Shown: positions 27,684 to 36,670, numbered from the stretch's first letter. The stretch: DNA of 64,000 nt from Candidatus Rifleibacteriota bacterium (GCA_015232575.1 JADFZL010000002.1:496001-560000), one strand, 5' to 3'. Notes: generated by a model not told the origin, from the letters alone. Made by a program: numbers and translations.

Positions 27684-28460
27684 TTAAAATCTTCCAACTA
27701 TTCCAAAAGTCGGGCCACGATAGTACAATTTTACGCTATCGTCTTCATTATCGCCTTTAATGTGGAAATTTCTGTAACCAAGCATTGCCATCCATTCGGT
27801 ATCATGGGTATACGGATTAAGTTTATAACTCATCGACATGTCAAAGTCGTGTGAATTCAAATCGGAATCACCATAGTTCAGAGAAATGAATTTAAAATGT
27901 CCGTCAAGTAAAAGGCGGTCAGTAATCTTTGTGCCACCTGCGAGTCCGAGGTATGGGAATGGGAAGGTCACATTCCAGCGGTCGCTTCTGACTTTATCAC
28001 TGACATTCAGTTCTGAATTTATTACTTTAATACCATAGCAGAAATCAAGCCATCCGCTCGAATCTCTTGTCAGAACTCGTGAACCCATAAAATCAAACAT
28101 ACTATTGGCAAGGTCAACATTCCTTGTACCAGTGTTATAATTTTTGCCATTGAAAGTGAATGTTTTATTTACTGTTGCTTCGTCATATAAATAGTTGAAA
28201 GCAAGAGAAAGGTTTGTTGAATTAGTAATTGGATACATGAATCTGGCACCGAATTTGATAGTTGTGTCGAAATTGGCTTCTCTTTCCAGATTAAGATTCA
28301 GTCCCTGGGCGGATATGTCACCGTAGAGCTCATTGCTCCACCCATAGATCTCAAGAACGCTTGATTTTTTGTTTACCGGATACAGGTGGCGTTCCCACGC
28401 ATTTGCACTTGCAGCGCACAGAAACAACAGCATCAAGACCAGAATAATAGATTTTTTCAC
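27684..28460 (-). CDS. outer-membrane beta-barrel protein
   Basis: 258 residues. Signal peptide MKKSIILVLMLLFLCAASANA, then alternating amphipathic strands (TIKFGARFMYPITNSTNLSL, WLDFCYGIKVINSELNVSD, LLLDGHFKFISLNYGDSD, WMAMLGYRNFHIKGD) ending in a terminal Phe (FGIVGRF), the usual BAM-recognition ending. About ten or twelve strands could be formed. It tells us that the organism has an outer membrane. No specific family; possibly a small porin or an OmpW/DUF-type protein. Single gene with its own terminator. Confidence 0.75.
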   Translation of the reverse strand: MKKSIILVLMLLFLCAASANAWERHLYPVNKKSSVLEIYGWSNELYGDISAQGLNLNLEREANFDTTIKFGARFMYPITNSTNLSLAFNYLYDEATVNKTFTFNGKNYNTGTRNVDLANSMFDFMGSRVLTRDSSGWLDFCYGIKVINSELNVSDKVRSDRWNVTFPFPYLGLAGGTKITDRLLLDGHFKFISLNYGDSDLNSHDFDMSMSYKLNPYTHDTEWMAMLGYRNFHIKGDNEDDSVKLYYRGPTFGIVGRF

Positions 28461-28571
28461 TTTTTGAACTCCTATTTTTTTTTGTGTAAAGAATATAAAT
28501 TCATATCCCCTACAGGAAAAATAAAGTATTCAGATTCGTTCAAAAAGCAAGAAGATTTTTAATTTATTTTT

Positions 28572-28760
28572 CTATGGTCGTGAAGAAACGCCCGGACTAT
28601 GTGCAAAATATTTGTACATGGTTATACATACAGCATAAGCCTGATCATAAGCATAAATAATATAAGGTTTCAGCTCCGCAGAGTATTTCCAGCCGACAAA
28701 TACCAGCAGTAGAATAGTTGCATAGAAAAGGTATCTAAATAGATTCGGAAAATAAAACAT
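28572..28760 (-). CDS. small single-helix membrane protein
   Basis: 62 residues, one transmembrane helix (YLFYATILLLVFVGW) after a short N-terminus, then a Tyr-rich tail (YIIYAYDQAYAVCITMYKYF). The start is 6 bases after the DJ-1 gene stop with no Shine-Dalgarno of its own, so expression would depend on coupling. No homologue recognised. Confidence 0.45.
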   Translation of the reverse strand: MFYFPNLFRYLFYATILLLVFVGWKYSAELKPYIIYAYDQAYAVCITMYKYFAHSPGVSSRP

Positions 28761-28766
28761 GTTTTT

Positions 28767-29348
28767 TTAACTCATCAATTCTGGAAGTTCTTCAGGAAGA
28801 ATTGCAAGTACGCCTTTGTTTACTTCTTTAATTCTTTCTGCTGAAGTAAGCAAACCAACTAGTTTGAAGGCAAATTCAAATGTTGTTCCTGCAGCTCTTG
28901 AAGTGACAATATTTTCATCAACAACGACGCGGTGTTTTGAAAATTTTGTTCCTTTCATGTATTCCTGAGCTGCCGGATGACATGTTGCCATGCGGTCTTT
29001 CATGATACCTGCCTTTACAAGAACACTTGGAGCGGCGCAGATTGCAGCAACGTATTTTTTTGCTTCGTACATGGTTTTAACAGCATTGATAACAATTTCC
29101 GAAGCGCCGAGATTTCTGGTACCTTCAATGCCACCAGGTAAAACAATCATATCGCATTCGTTCAGGTTCAGTTCAGAAATTGAGAGATCTGGAACGATTG
29201 GTATTCCGCGAGAGCCCATGACCTGCAAATAATTGTCCAGAATCGACACAGTTTTTACTTCAATGTGTGCTCTTCTGAGAATATCGACAGTAATTACTGT
29301 TTCCATTTCTTCGAAGCCGTTTGCCATAAACACATATACAAGTGCCAT
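28767..29348 (-). CDS. DJ-1/PfpI family protein
   Basis: 193 residues, typical of the YajL/ThiJ/DJ-1 branch. Seen: VFMANGFEEMETVITVDIL with the conserved Glu, LNECDMIVLPGGIEGTRNL, and the nucleophile elbow YVAAICAAPSVLVKAGIM with the reactive Cys. Members are small cytoplasmic dimers reported to act as chaperones, glyoxalases or deglycases, and the exact activity is debated. The ribosome site AAAAGGAG lies right after the GCCCCCTCTAAA end of a 76-bp-family repeat, so the repeat hairpins would sit in or next to the leader of this mRNA. Confidence 0.9.
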   Translation of the reverse strand: MALVYVFMANGFEEMETVITVDILRRAHIEVKTVSILDNYLQVMGSRGIPIVPDLSISELNLNECDMIVLPGGIEGTRNLGASEIVINAVKTMYEAKKYVAAICAAPSVLVKAGIMKDRMATCHPAAQEYMKGTKFSKHRVVVDENIVTSRAAGTTFEFAFKLVGLLTSAERIKEVNKGVLAILPEELPELMS

Positions 29349-29364
29349 ATTGTCTCCTTTTATT

Positions 29365-29447
29365 TAGAGGGGGCACGCGCCCACTCTCGCCGATCGAACA
29401 AGTTCGACCGTCTCACTCCCCGCTGTCGGGCACTGTGTGCCCTCTAA
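29365..29447 (-). repeat. single copy of the 76-bp palindromic repeat
   Basis: On the minus strand it reads, like the array at 13219, GAGTGAGACGGTCGAACTTG followed by a GC-rich hairpin and GTGCCCCCTCTAAA, then runs straight into the ribosome site of the DJ-1 gene. It differs at several positions (GATCGAAC for GGTCGAAC, an ACTC change in the hairpin). The other end abuts the stop of the phospholipase gene. Confidence 0.85.
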
Positions 29448-29448
29448 A

Positions 29449-30612
29449 CTACTTTGTCGGTGAAACTCCTTCTTCTGCAAAGGAAAGAACCTGTATGAAT
29501 GATAAATCCTTGTGTAGAAGCAGGCCTTCCATAAACCTTCTGACGAGTATTTCTTTTGGAGTATTGGTTTGGGCTTTGGAATTTGCAAAACGCTGAACAA
29601 TTTTTTTGAAATGTTCTCTGAGAGTTTGCGTTGATAAAGTGCCTTTCATAGAAATACGTCCTGAAGTGTTAATGAAACTGTTAAATAATTCCGAATCAAG
29701 AGCTCGCGAAATACGGTTCAGTACAAAGGTTTTAGCTCTGGCAGCAAGTGTTCCGGATGGCTTATCATATTTAATATTCTCATCGGCAGAGCCTGACAAT
29801 TCCTTCGAAAGGCCTTTTCTTCCATAAGATTCAAGCATTAATGTCACGTCTTCGATGCTTTCAGAAAAAGCACGATTTCGATCAGAGAAAAATTCATCCA
29901 TTTGTTTAATCATTTCCGGTCTTTCACTGATAAGATATTCGGCAATAATTCTTATTCCAATGACTGTTGGGATAAAATTGCTGGTTTGATTGCGAATCTG
30001 CGAAGCCGAAAGAGGAAATGTGTTTTTGTACAAAGCCTTTTTTGAACTCATTGCCGATTCCAGAAGCTTTTCTGGAACAAAAAGACGCTGTGACTTGAAC
30101 TCTTTGCGCATTTCCCAGTAAGTAATAAGATCGACACAGAATTCTGTTATCAGGTGATTTGCACCCAGATCATTAAAACGAAAAGTCTTTTTTGTAGCAG
30201 GATAACCCCTGGGAGTATGTGCGGAATAAAGTTCTGCAAACAAATGTCCTGCCCAGCCAAGTGCCTCAGCAACGTCTTCAGTTCCATATTCCTGATTTTG
30301 ACGAGCAATCTTTATCATTTCAAGAACTGCGGGGATATCGTTGTGGAACAACTCAAGAAATGGATTCGTCATGGTTTGACGAATATCTGGTGCAGGACCT
30401 CCTCCGACAAAATTATCTTTCATTGCCTGTGGAATGACAAAAGAGTTTTTCATATTGGCTGCTGCTCTGTCAAAGGCAATATAATTGATTTTCATGTGAG
30501 CAATCGGTCCCCACGCGTAAAGCTCGGGAAGGAGCAGTGAGAAAATAATAATCAATGAACAAAACATGCATTTCTGATTTTTTAAAACGGCATCAAATTT
30601 ACTATTTATCAT
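29449..30612 (-). CDS. secreted zinc-dependent phospholipase C-like protein
   Basis: 387 residues. A signal region (CMFCSLIIIFSLLLPELYA) is followed immediately by WGPIAHMKI, so signal cleavage would expose an N-terminal Trp, as in Bacillus cereus-type phospholipase C where that Trp amino group helps bind zinc. Later landmarks fit the same fold: GGPAPDIRQ, LFHNDIP, ALGWAGHLFAELYSAHTP and NHLITEFCVDLITYWE (His and Glu ligands). The C-terminal 170 residues are unassigned. It would cleave phospholipids or related phosphodiesters outside the cytoplasm. The family call rests on motif order, not on a search. Confidence 0.6.
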   Translation of the reverse strand: MINSKFDAVLKNQKCMFCSLIIIFSLLLPELYAWGPIAHMKINYIAFDRAAANMKNSFVIPQAMKDNFVGGGPAPDIRQTMTNPFLELFHNDIPAVLEMIKIARQNQEYGTEDVAEALGWAGHLFAELYSAHTPRGYPATKKTFRFNDLGANHLITEFCVDLITYWEMRKEFKSQRLFVPEKLLESAMSSKKALYKNTFPLSASQIRNQTSNFIPTVIGIRIIAEYLISERPEMIKQMDEFFSDRNRAFSESIEDVTLMLESYGRKGLSKELSGSADENIKYDKPSGTLAARAKTFVLNRISRALDSELFNSFINTSGRISMKGTLSTQTLREHFKKIVQRFANSKAQTNTPKEILVRRFMEGLLLHKDLSFIQVLSFAEEGVSPTK

Positions 30613-30765
30613 ATTTTCACCTCTTTTACTTTAGAAGCTCAATGCAAATTTCCGATATCTAATGATAGTTAAAAAGATATAATCCGTCAAATAGAAAGTT
30701 CCTGTTTGATTTAACATTGATTAGTGTTGTATAAAAGAGACGGGAAAATTCGGAAACTATTTTGC

Positions 30766-30893
30766 TGTCATTTCGACCGAAGGGAGAAATCGGCCTACCC
30801 TTAGGAGATTTCTTACTTCGCTCGAGATGACAACTGATCAAGTATTTACACATTACCGGGTGGCTATTTTCATACAGTGTCTGAAAATCTGGT
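30766..30893 (+). repeat. palindromic dispersed repeat family B, copy 2
   Basis: TGTCATTTCGACCGAAGGGA and CTTCGCTCGAGATGACA form the palindromic head, and the tail ACATTACCGGGTGGCTATTT plus ATACAGTGTCTGAAAA matches that of 10107-10220. It occupies most of the 336-base gap before the HD-domain gene; nothing else is seen in that gap. Confidence 0.75.
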
Positions 30894-30949
30894 GCAACTG
30901 TTCTTTTTCGAAAGTTTATTGATTCATTGATGGGATTTCAGGGGAAAGT

Positions 30950-31435
30950 ATGACTTGTACAAGTATTGAACTTTTAAAGGTAAAGGCTGAGCGGATTATA
31001 TACTGGGTATGGAAATTCTTTCGTACGTTGTTTCCAGTAATTGATACGGATATTTTAGAGCAGGTCAGGAAAAAATATCCTGAAAGCTGGCTCATTCATT
31101 TTGATAAAATGCTTCCGCCAGATAAAGCACATGTGTTGAGACTATTTAAAGCAATTTCTGAAGACAGAAATCTGACAGCAGAGATCAGGGAAAAACTTAT
31201 CATGTTGGCATTAGCTCATGATATCGGGAAAAGTATTGTAAGACAGAATATTTTTACGAGGGTTATTAAAGTTGTTATTCCGATTCCTAATCGCTCTCAT
31301 CCGATACTTGGCGCAAGGCTGCTGAAAAAGCTCAATGCACCGTCTGATATTGTACGAAGAGTGGCAAGACACCACATTCCAGCAGAAAAAGACAAGTTCC
31401 TGAAATTATTTCAGTATTATGATGACAACGTGTAA
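30950..31435 (+). CDS. HD-domain phosphohydrolase-like protein
   Basis: 161 residues. HD superfamily metal-binding pattern is complete: His in DKAHVLRLFKAIS, the HD pair in LALAHDIGKS, then His in SHPILGARLL and ARHHIP. Such proteins hydrolyse nucleotides or cyclic dinucleotides; substrate unknown. The N-terminal 60 residues contain an amphipathic, Trp-rich segment (IYWVWKFFRTLFPVI). GGGGAAAG precedes the ATG. Just 5 bases separate it from the restriction-modification scar downstream. Confidence 0.8.
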   Translation: MTCTSIELLKVKAERIIYWVWKFFRTLFPVIDTDILEQVRKKYPESWLIHFDKMLPPDKAHVLRLFKAISEDRNLTAEIREKLIMLALAHDIGKSIVRQNIFTRVIKVVIPIPNRSHPILGARLLKKLNAPSDIVRRVARHHIPAEKDKFLKLFQYYDDNV

Positions 31436-31440
31436 GAAAA

Positions 31441-32166
31441 ATGTCTGTTATGCGTGTGCGGCGTCAATGGGTTGAAAAGGAAATAGCTATTATGAAGGAA
31501 TCAGAAGAAAAGACTAGAAAAAACCGTATTGATGAGAAGCTGAAATCACCTCTTCTCAACTGGATTATCATACACAATGATAAAGTAAGTGACTATAAAG
31601 TCTTAACTGCCCACGCTGTTGAAGAATTTCCTACAGAAACAGGCCCGGCGGATTATGCACTTTTTGTTGATGCAGCAGGTGATGTGATAAAATACCTGAT
31701 GGAAGATTGCGATGTTCATACTATTTTGAGACTGCCAAACGGAACTTTTACCCCTTACAGTCATGGTGTAAAAGCGAATGTCATATTTTTTCAAAAAGGG
31801 CTGAAGACCGAAAATATCTGGATATATGATTGCCGAACAAATATTCCAGGTGTGACCAAGAAAGACCGTACCTTAGCCCTTCCCATGTTTGAGGATTTTG
31901 AAAAGTGTTATGGTGACGACCCCAACGGGCAATCCAAACGGAAAGATCTTGGTGAGGATGGCCGTTTCAGGAAGTTTACTTATTCACAGATTAAAGACAG
32001 GGATTTTAACCTTGGTATAAGCTGGTTGAAAGATGAAAATCTGGAGGACCCGAATTCTTTGCCCGAACCGCAGCTTCTGGTGGCTGATGCCATTACAGAA
32101 CTGGGTGCTTGTGTTGATGAACTTCAGTTGATTCTGGATGAGATTGAAGAGGAGGAGGTTGAATGA
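31441..32166 (+). pseudogene. fused remnant of type I restriction (hsdR) and methylase (hsdM) genes
   Basis: 241 codons, open but chimeric. Residues about 30-78 (EKLKSPLLNWII, EFPTETGPADYALFVDAAGD) match the start of the HsdR N-terminal nuclease domain, stopping before the catalytic E-x-K. From about residue 85 (DVHTILRLPNGTFTPYSHGVKANVIFFQKG, seen as HTILRLPNGTF and VKANVIFFQKG) the sequence is the C-terminal third of an HsdM adenine methylase (WIYDCRTNIPGVTKKDRTLA, FEDFEKCYG). The SAM-binding part and the NPPF/Y catalytic motif are absent. An internal deletion joining hsdR and hsdM is the simplest explanation. The product cannot methylate or cut. It overlaps the nuclease gene downstream by 4 bases. 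Confidence 0.8.
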
Positions 32167-33248
32167 GCCTATTAAAGAAGGATAAAGACTACTCCGAATT
32201 TCTTCACGAACTGAAAACCCGTATCAAATCGGCTCAAATTAAAGCGGTAGTTTCAGTCAACCGTGAATTGATTGAATTGTATTGGGAGCTGGCTGAGAAA
32301 ATTCTTGAGAAACAGGTTAGTACACAATGGGGGGATGGGCTTTTAACTCAAATGAGTAAAGATTTGCAGAATGAGTTTCCCGATATGAAGGGGTTTTCCC
32401 TCAGCAACCTGAAATATATGCGCCAATGGTATCTTTTCTGGACAAAAGAAAATCCAAAAAGCCAACAGCTTGTTGACCAATTAAAGAATGCGAAAAAACT
32501 TGTTTTGCAAATTCCCTGGGGGCACAATCTTGTAATTGTGAGCAAAAGTAAAAGCCATGAAGAAGCTCTGTTTTATGCGCAAAAAACTATAGACAACAAC
32601 TGGTCCCGGGCTGTTTTAACCCATCAAATAGAAGGTTGTCTTTTTGGGAGAGAGGGAAAAGCACTCACGAATTTTTCAGCATCTCTACCTGTGCCGCAAT
32701 CTGACCTTGCGCACCAGACTCTGAAAGATCCATATATTTTTGATTTTCTTACTATTCGGGAAAAGCATGATGAAAAGGAACTTGAGGATGCACTGGTAGG
32801 TCAGGTGACGAGATTTCTTCTGGAGCTAGGTGCGGGTTTTTCCTTTCTCGGCCGCCAGTACAAGCTTTGTGTCGATGGCGATGATTTTTATATTGATCTG
32901 CTTTTTTATCATGTAAAACTGCATTGTTATGTTGTTGTGGAGCTTAAAGCTGTTCCGTTCAAACCTGAATTCGCAGGCAAGCTGAACTTTTATGTTTCAG
33001 CAGTTGATGGAATGATGAAAACTGAATCCGACAACCCGACAGTGGGAATCCTTATCTGTAAATCAAAAAAGAAAACTGTAGTGGAATACTCTTTAAAGGG
33101 TGTGAACAAGCCAATAGGTGTCAGCGAATATCAAATTATCAGCGCACTGCCTGATGAACTGAAGTCCTCCCTGCCAACGGTTGAGGAGATTGAGGCGGAA
33201 TTGGATGAGATTGATAGCTCTCACGTAGATCTCCGAGGTGAAGTATGA
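32163..33248 (+). CDS. YhcG/DUF1016 family PD-(D/E)XK nuclease
   Basis: 361 residues, full length for the family. The N-terminal helical half contains VNRELIELYWELAEKILEKQ, GFSLSNLKYMRQWYLFW and QIPWGHNLVIV, all typical. The C-terminal nuclease half shows DDFYIDLLFYHVKLHCYVVVELKA, readable as DLLFYH then VVVELKA with Asp, Glu and Lys of the active site, and GVSEYQIISALP near the end. These proteins often sit between hsdM and hsdS in type I restriction loci, exactly as here. It starts as ATGA with the hsdR-hsdM remnant and ends as ATGA with an hsdS stub. It looks intact, in contrast with its neighbours. Confidence 0.92.
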   Translation: MSLLKKDKDYSEFLHELKTRIKSAQIKAVVSVNRELIELYWELAEKILEKQVSTQWGDGLLTQMSKDLQNEFPDMKGFSLSNLKYMRQWYLFWTKENPKSQQLVDQLKNAKKLVLQIPWGHNLVIVSKSKSHEEALFYAQKTIDNNWSRAVLTHQIEGCLFGREGKALTNFSASLPVPQSDLAHQTLKDPYIFDFLTIREKHDEKELEDALVGQVTRFLLELGAGFSFLGRQYKLCVDGDDFYIDLLFYHVKLHCYVVVELKAVPFKPEFAGKLNFYVSAVDGMMKTESDNPTVGILICKSKKKTVVEYSLKGVNKPIGVSEYQIISALPDELKSSLPTVEEIEAELDEIDSSHVDLRGEV

Positions 33249-33343
33249 GTGAGGGACTTCCTAAGGGGTGGGTGGAAGCGCCTATTACAAACATTTCACA
33301 TATTGTTTATGGAAAAAGTCTAACACAGAAACTATTCAAATGA
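33245..33343 (+). pseudogene. hsdS stub (type I specificity subunit, first 32 codons)
   Basis: MSEGLPKGWVEAPITNISHI is the characteristic start of a type I S subunit target recognition domain; the frame stops after VYGKSLTQKLFK. Start overlaps the YhcG stop (ATGA). About 370 or more residues are missing, so specificity is lost. Confidence 0.75.
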
Positions 33344-33429
33344 CAAAACAGTTGAAAGAAGTAGCCAAAATACTAGGCTTGAGTTTGTTAGACCACATAA
33401 TTTTAATGCAAAGGGTTGTTTCGCAATGA
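33340..33429 (+). pseudogene. radC-like C-terminal fragment
   Basis: 29 codons, TKQLKEVAKILGLSLLDHII, matching the C-terminal JAB-domain segment of RadC-type proteins (LTxxLxxAxxxLGIxLLDHII). radC-like genes are often inserted in type I restriction loci. It joins directly to the hsdS stub (ATGA overlap), marking a deletion junction. Confidence 0.6.
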
Positions 33430-33472
33430 GATCAACAATATAAACCCGACGAGAAAAAGAATGAAAGTGAAA

Positions 33473-33526
33473 AAAAACTCCGCTTAATTGCAGGCTTTTG
33501 TTTGCCTGCCACTGAGCGGAGTTTTT
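33473..33526. terminator. bidirectional nested-hairpin terminator
   Basis: Outer stem AAAAAACTCCGCT / AGCGGAGTTTTT with an inner stem GCAGGC / GCCTGC. T-run on the plus side and A-run on the other make it work in both directions, between the restriction scar and the convergent metalloprotease gene. Confidence 0.85.
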
Positions 33527-33551
33527 ACTATTGCGGATAAAAAATCAGAGT

Positions 33552-35318
33552 TTACATGTTTGGAGAGATGCGGTCAAAGTCTTCGTGACATAAGATTGCT
33601 GCTGTTGATTCAGGGGTTTTTTCAACTGGCGGCTGATAGGGTTTAAGCTGGGATTTGGTCTTCACAGCTTCAAATTTCTGTTCACCCAGGATGTCTTTCA
33701 ATACTTTCAGCGGATCTCCTGTGAAAAAGCCTGTTACTTTTCTTGCTGCAATAACTTTTTCGGCATCTGTTTTTTCAAATCCGATTGCAGCAAGCATATT
33801 TTCGGTAACAACGTTAAGGTCGAGGTTGAAATTCCAGACGTCAGGATCTTTTCCAAGTTTCTTGGCAATAAACTTCTTGAAATCAAACCAACTGGATTTT
33901 TCCTGGAATGTAACGGTTCCAGAGAACCACATTTCCGGACCAACTGCTGCAAAAATATCTTCACCTGAGCATGCTTTGTTGAATAGCTCTTCCTTTTTTG
34001 CTTTATATGCTTTATCGGCTTGGAGAAATACATCTTTGGGAGCTTTTTTTGTCAGGAATTCTAATTTTGCCTGATATGCTTTTTCGAACAGTTTTGCAGC
34101 TTCATTGCTCATAGTGGCGTATTTTGAATTTTCAAGAATAATTCTGAATACAACTTTTTTGTCATCAGGAAAAAGTTTTACGTATGAATTTACAAAATCT
34201 CTGAATGTCATGGGGCTGTCCATTCCCATTGCATTAACGCATTTTTCGAAAGGAGCGTTGATTGATCTGCTGGTAAGAATGTCATAGAAAAATCCGGCAA
34301 TGACTCCTTCTGTTGATAGGAGCTGCAGACCGCTTTTCAGCTCGCCTGTTTTGTTTCCGTGAATCTTAGCCCAAACGTATTTGTCTCTTCTGATTGGATT
34401 CTGTCGTGCAAAGAGGAATTCGGAAATGTTATATTTTTTTCTGTCTTTTTCATCGAACTTTGGATTATTGGGACCATAAACGGCTTCAAATGCTTCTGCC
34501 CAGCCTTCAACGAAGGCGAGGCCAGTATCGGTTATAAGCGGAGCATCATGTCCGTGGCTTGAAATGCGCTTAATTTTGGCGAAATCTTTTCCGTATTGAT
34601 CATACATTATCGCGTGAGCTGCTTCGTGACAGAGCACCAGATCAAGCGTATCGTTCTTAACTGCTTCTGCAACAGAAAAAAAGCCGGGAATATCAAGTAC
34701 AAGTATTCCAAGAGTATCAAGGCAGATGCGTGAATTCTTTTTTGCATCAAGGAGTTCAACTCCCATTGGAATCATTGCCGGTCCGGGTTCAGGAAGAATT
34801 TTAGGAAGCGGTGATCTGTCAATACAGAGCAATGGCACTCCGACTTGATGATTATAGAAATTCTGAAGAGCTTTTTTATTTTCATCTGAAATTTGTTCGC
34901 TGGTAAGCTGAGATACAATGGCATTTACGATATCAGCTTTAATTTTGCGGCTTGTTCTGCGAAGTTTCAGAACATCTTCAATTTCCTTGCTGTTTTTGAA
35001 ATAAGGAAGAACGGTTTTAACATGCATGCCATTCTTATCACTTGGTACCGCCTGAAATGCCTCAACAGAAAGTGCGTGGAAAAGGAACCCCAATTCTTTG
35101 ATTTGTACAATTTTCGGAAGATTCAAAAGTTTGGCTGCGAAGTTCGTCAGAAAATTTCCCTTATTTTCTACGAGAGGAGAAACAAACTGAAGGGAGCCTT
35201 CGTCAAGAGCCTGTGAGTCATCGGACAGGGAAGTAACGGGCTGACGGGCATTAAGATACGATGCATTCAGCGCTATCAGACAGAATAAGACTAAAATTTT
35301 TCTATGGAATATTTTCAT
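33552..35318 (-). CDS. secreted gluzincin-like metalloprotease
   Basis: 588 residues. Signal peptide MKIFHRKILVLFCLIALNAS. The zinc motif is LVLCHEAAHAIMYDQYG (H-E-x-x-H) at about 230-234, followed about 45 residues later by LAFVEGWAEAFEAVYG, where Glu fits the third ligand of gluzincins. A cysteine directly precedes the first zinc His. The C-terminus has a helix-hairpin-helix-like stretch (TENMLAAIGFEKTDAEKVIA), suggesting a repeat or binding module. GGAGG precedes the ATG. It has its own transcription unit. Family not recognised; protease role is inferred from the zinc motif. Confidence 0.7.
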   Translation of the reverse strand: MKIFHRKILVLFCLIALNASYLNARQPVTSLSDDSQALDEGSLQFVSPLVENKGNFLTNFAAKLLNLPKIVQIKELGFLFHALSVEAFQAVPSDKNGMHVKTVLPYFKNSKEIEDVLKLRRTSRKIKADIVNAIVSQLTSEQISDENKKALQNFYNHQVGVPLLCIDRSPLPKILPEPGPAMIPMGVELLDAKKNSRICLDTLGILVLDIPGFFSVAEAVKNDTLDLVLCHEAAHAIMYDQYGKDFAKIKRISSHGHDAPLITDTGLAFVEGWAEAFEAVYGPNNPKFDEKDRKKYNISEFLFARQNPIRRDKYVWAKIHGNKTGELKSGLQLLSTEGVIAGFFYDILTSRSINAPFEKCVNAMGMDSPMTFRDFVNSYVKLFPDDKKVVFRIILENSKYATMSNEAAKLFEKAYQAKLEFLTKKAPKDVFLQADKAYKAKKEELFNKACSGEDIFAAVGPEMWFSGTVTFQEKSSWFDFKKFIAKKLGKDPDVWNFNLDLNVVTENMLAAIGFEKTDAEKVIAARKVTGFFTGDPLKVLKDILGEQKFEAVKTKSQLKPYQPPVEKTPESTAAILCHEDFDRISPNM

Positions 35319-35478
35319 ACCATTTCCTCCGGGTATAATTAACGTTTTACTATCAATTCATACAGTTTGATGTTATTTACAAGCATTCTTTCTGCATAAG
35401 CTCGGAAAAAGATGTCGAAAAGAACTGTTATTAATCATAACATTTTTTTTAAAAAACCGTAAGATTATGGCAGAAAAA

Positions 35479-36654
35479 TTACTCAAGTTTTTCTGCCAGT
35501 TTTTCCCAAGCTGGAATATCTTTCATTACTCCAATGGTTTTAAGATATTCCTCGTCGTAAAGTGGTTTTGATTTTCCTGCGGCAATAAGGTATGCATCAG
35601 CAACATGTACAGCAGTCAGAAGCGAAAAACCGCTTGATGGAAGCATTGTTGGTTTATGATGAAGAGCGACTGTTTCAACAATTTCTTCCGGCAGTCCCCA
35701 AATTCCGAGGAGATATGCGCCGATTTCAGCGTGTGATGTTGAAAACTCTTCGTATTCAGCCTGGGAAAAAGTCTTTCCCTCGCGCATTGATATTCTGACT
35801 TTTGTCATATAGCTGGAAATGTCCATCAGCAGAAGTTTTCCGGCATCATGCATCATTCCTGCGATTACAGCATTTTCCATCATTGTTTTGTCGCCACCAT
35901 GTTCATAAATAATACTCTTTGCAAGTGCTCCAACTTTTGAACTGTGTTCCCACAGGTCATCAAGAGACATTCCGGGTATTGGAACATCAGGTGCGGTGAA
36001 AAACAGCTTTACATACAATACGAGTGATTTAATTATGTTAACTCCCAGAAGAAGTACTGCTTCCTGTGGTGTTGTAACTCTTCTCGGAAGTCCGAAAAAA
36101 GCTGAATTTACAAGCTGCAAGACCCTGGCAGTCATGGTTACATCTTTAGCGATAATGTCCCCAATTGCTTTTGCGGATGAATCTTCTGATTCAAGTGCTG
36201 AAAGAAGTTCATTATAAACACGAGGAATACTTGGCATGAAGGGAATTCCGCTGATTACTTTCAGAAATGCCGGATTTTTCAGAAGATTTCTGAGCTCAAT
36301 TGAGCGAGTTAAAGCTTTTTTAAGAACCTTCGGGTCGCAGGGTTTTGCGAAAAACTGATGTGCACATCTTGCCGATGGAAGGATATATTCAGAGTCAGAT
36401 TCCCCGGAAAGTACAATTCGAACAGTGTGCGGATAGTGAATCTGAACTTTTTCAAGCAGTTGAGAGCCGTTCATTTCTGGCATTCTCAAATCACTGACAA
36501 TAACATCAATGGACTTCTGCTGCATCAATTTCAATGCTTCTTCGCCACTTCCGGCAAAATACATGTCCCATTCGTCACGATAGTCACGCAGCATCCTCTG
36601 CAGACCTTGAATTACATTGGGTTCGTCATCTACAAATAAAATTGATGCTTTCAT
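35479..36654 (-). CDS. receiver-HDOD response regulator
   Basis: 391 residues from ATG 36654, which has AGGAG 7 bases upstream (the longer frame to 36681 runs into a repeat). Receiver domain 1-120 with acidic pair LFVDDEPNV, phosphoacceptor Asp in IVSDLRMPEMNG, Ser in VLSGES and Lys in FFAKPCDP. An HDOD domain follows (about 140-340: IPRVYNELLSAL, LQLVNSAFFGLP, MMHDAGKLLLM with partly kept HD-like residues, HAEIGAYLLGIWGLP). HDOD regulators act in signalling without known catalysis. A 76-bp-family repeat adjoins its ribosome site. Its kinase partner may be 37116-37973, encoded upstream on the same strand. Confidence 0.9.
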   Translation of the reverse strand: MKASILFVDDEPNVIQGLQRMLRDYRDEWDMYFAGSGEEALKLMQQKSIDVIVSDLRMPEMNGSQLLEKVQIHYPHTVRIVLSGESDSEYILPSARCAHQFFAKPCDPKVLKKALTRSIELRNLLKNPAFLKVISGIPFMPSIPRVYNELLSALESEDSSAKAIGDIIAKDVTMTARVLQLVNSAFFGLPRRVTTPQEAVLLLGVNIIKSLVLYVKLFFTAPDVPIPGMSLDDLWEHSSKVGALAKSIIYEHGGDKTMMENAVIAGMMHDAGKLLLMDISSYMTKVRISMREGKTFSQAEYEEFSTSHAEIGAYLLGIWGLPEEIVETVALHHKPTMLPSSGFSLLTAVHVADAYLIAAGKSKPLYDEEYLKTIGVMKDIPAWEKLAEKLE

Positions 36655-36670
36655 ATTAGCTCCTTTTTTT

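Noticed and set aside
30659..30853. 64-codon minus-strand frame
   Set aside because: Mostly made of the palindromic repeat at 30766-30893.
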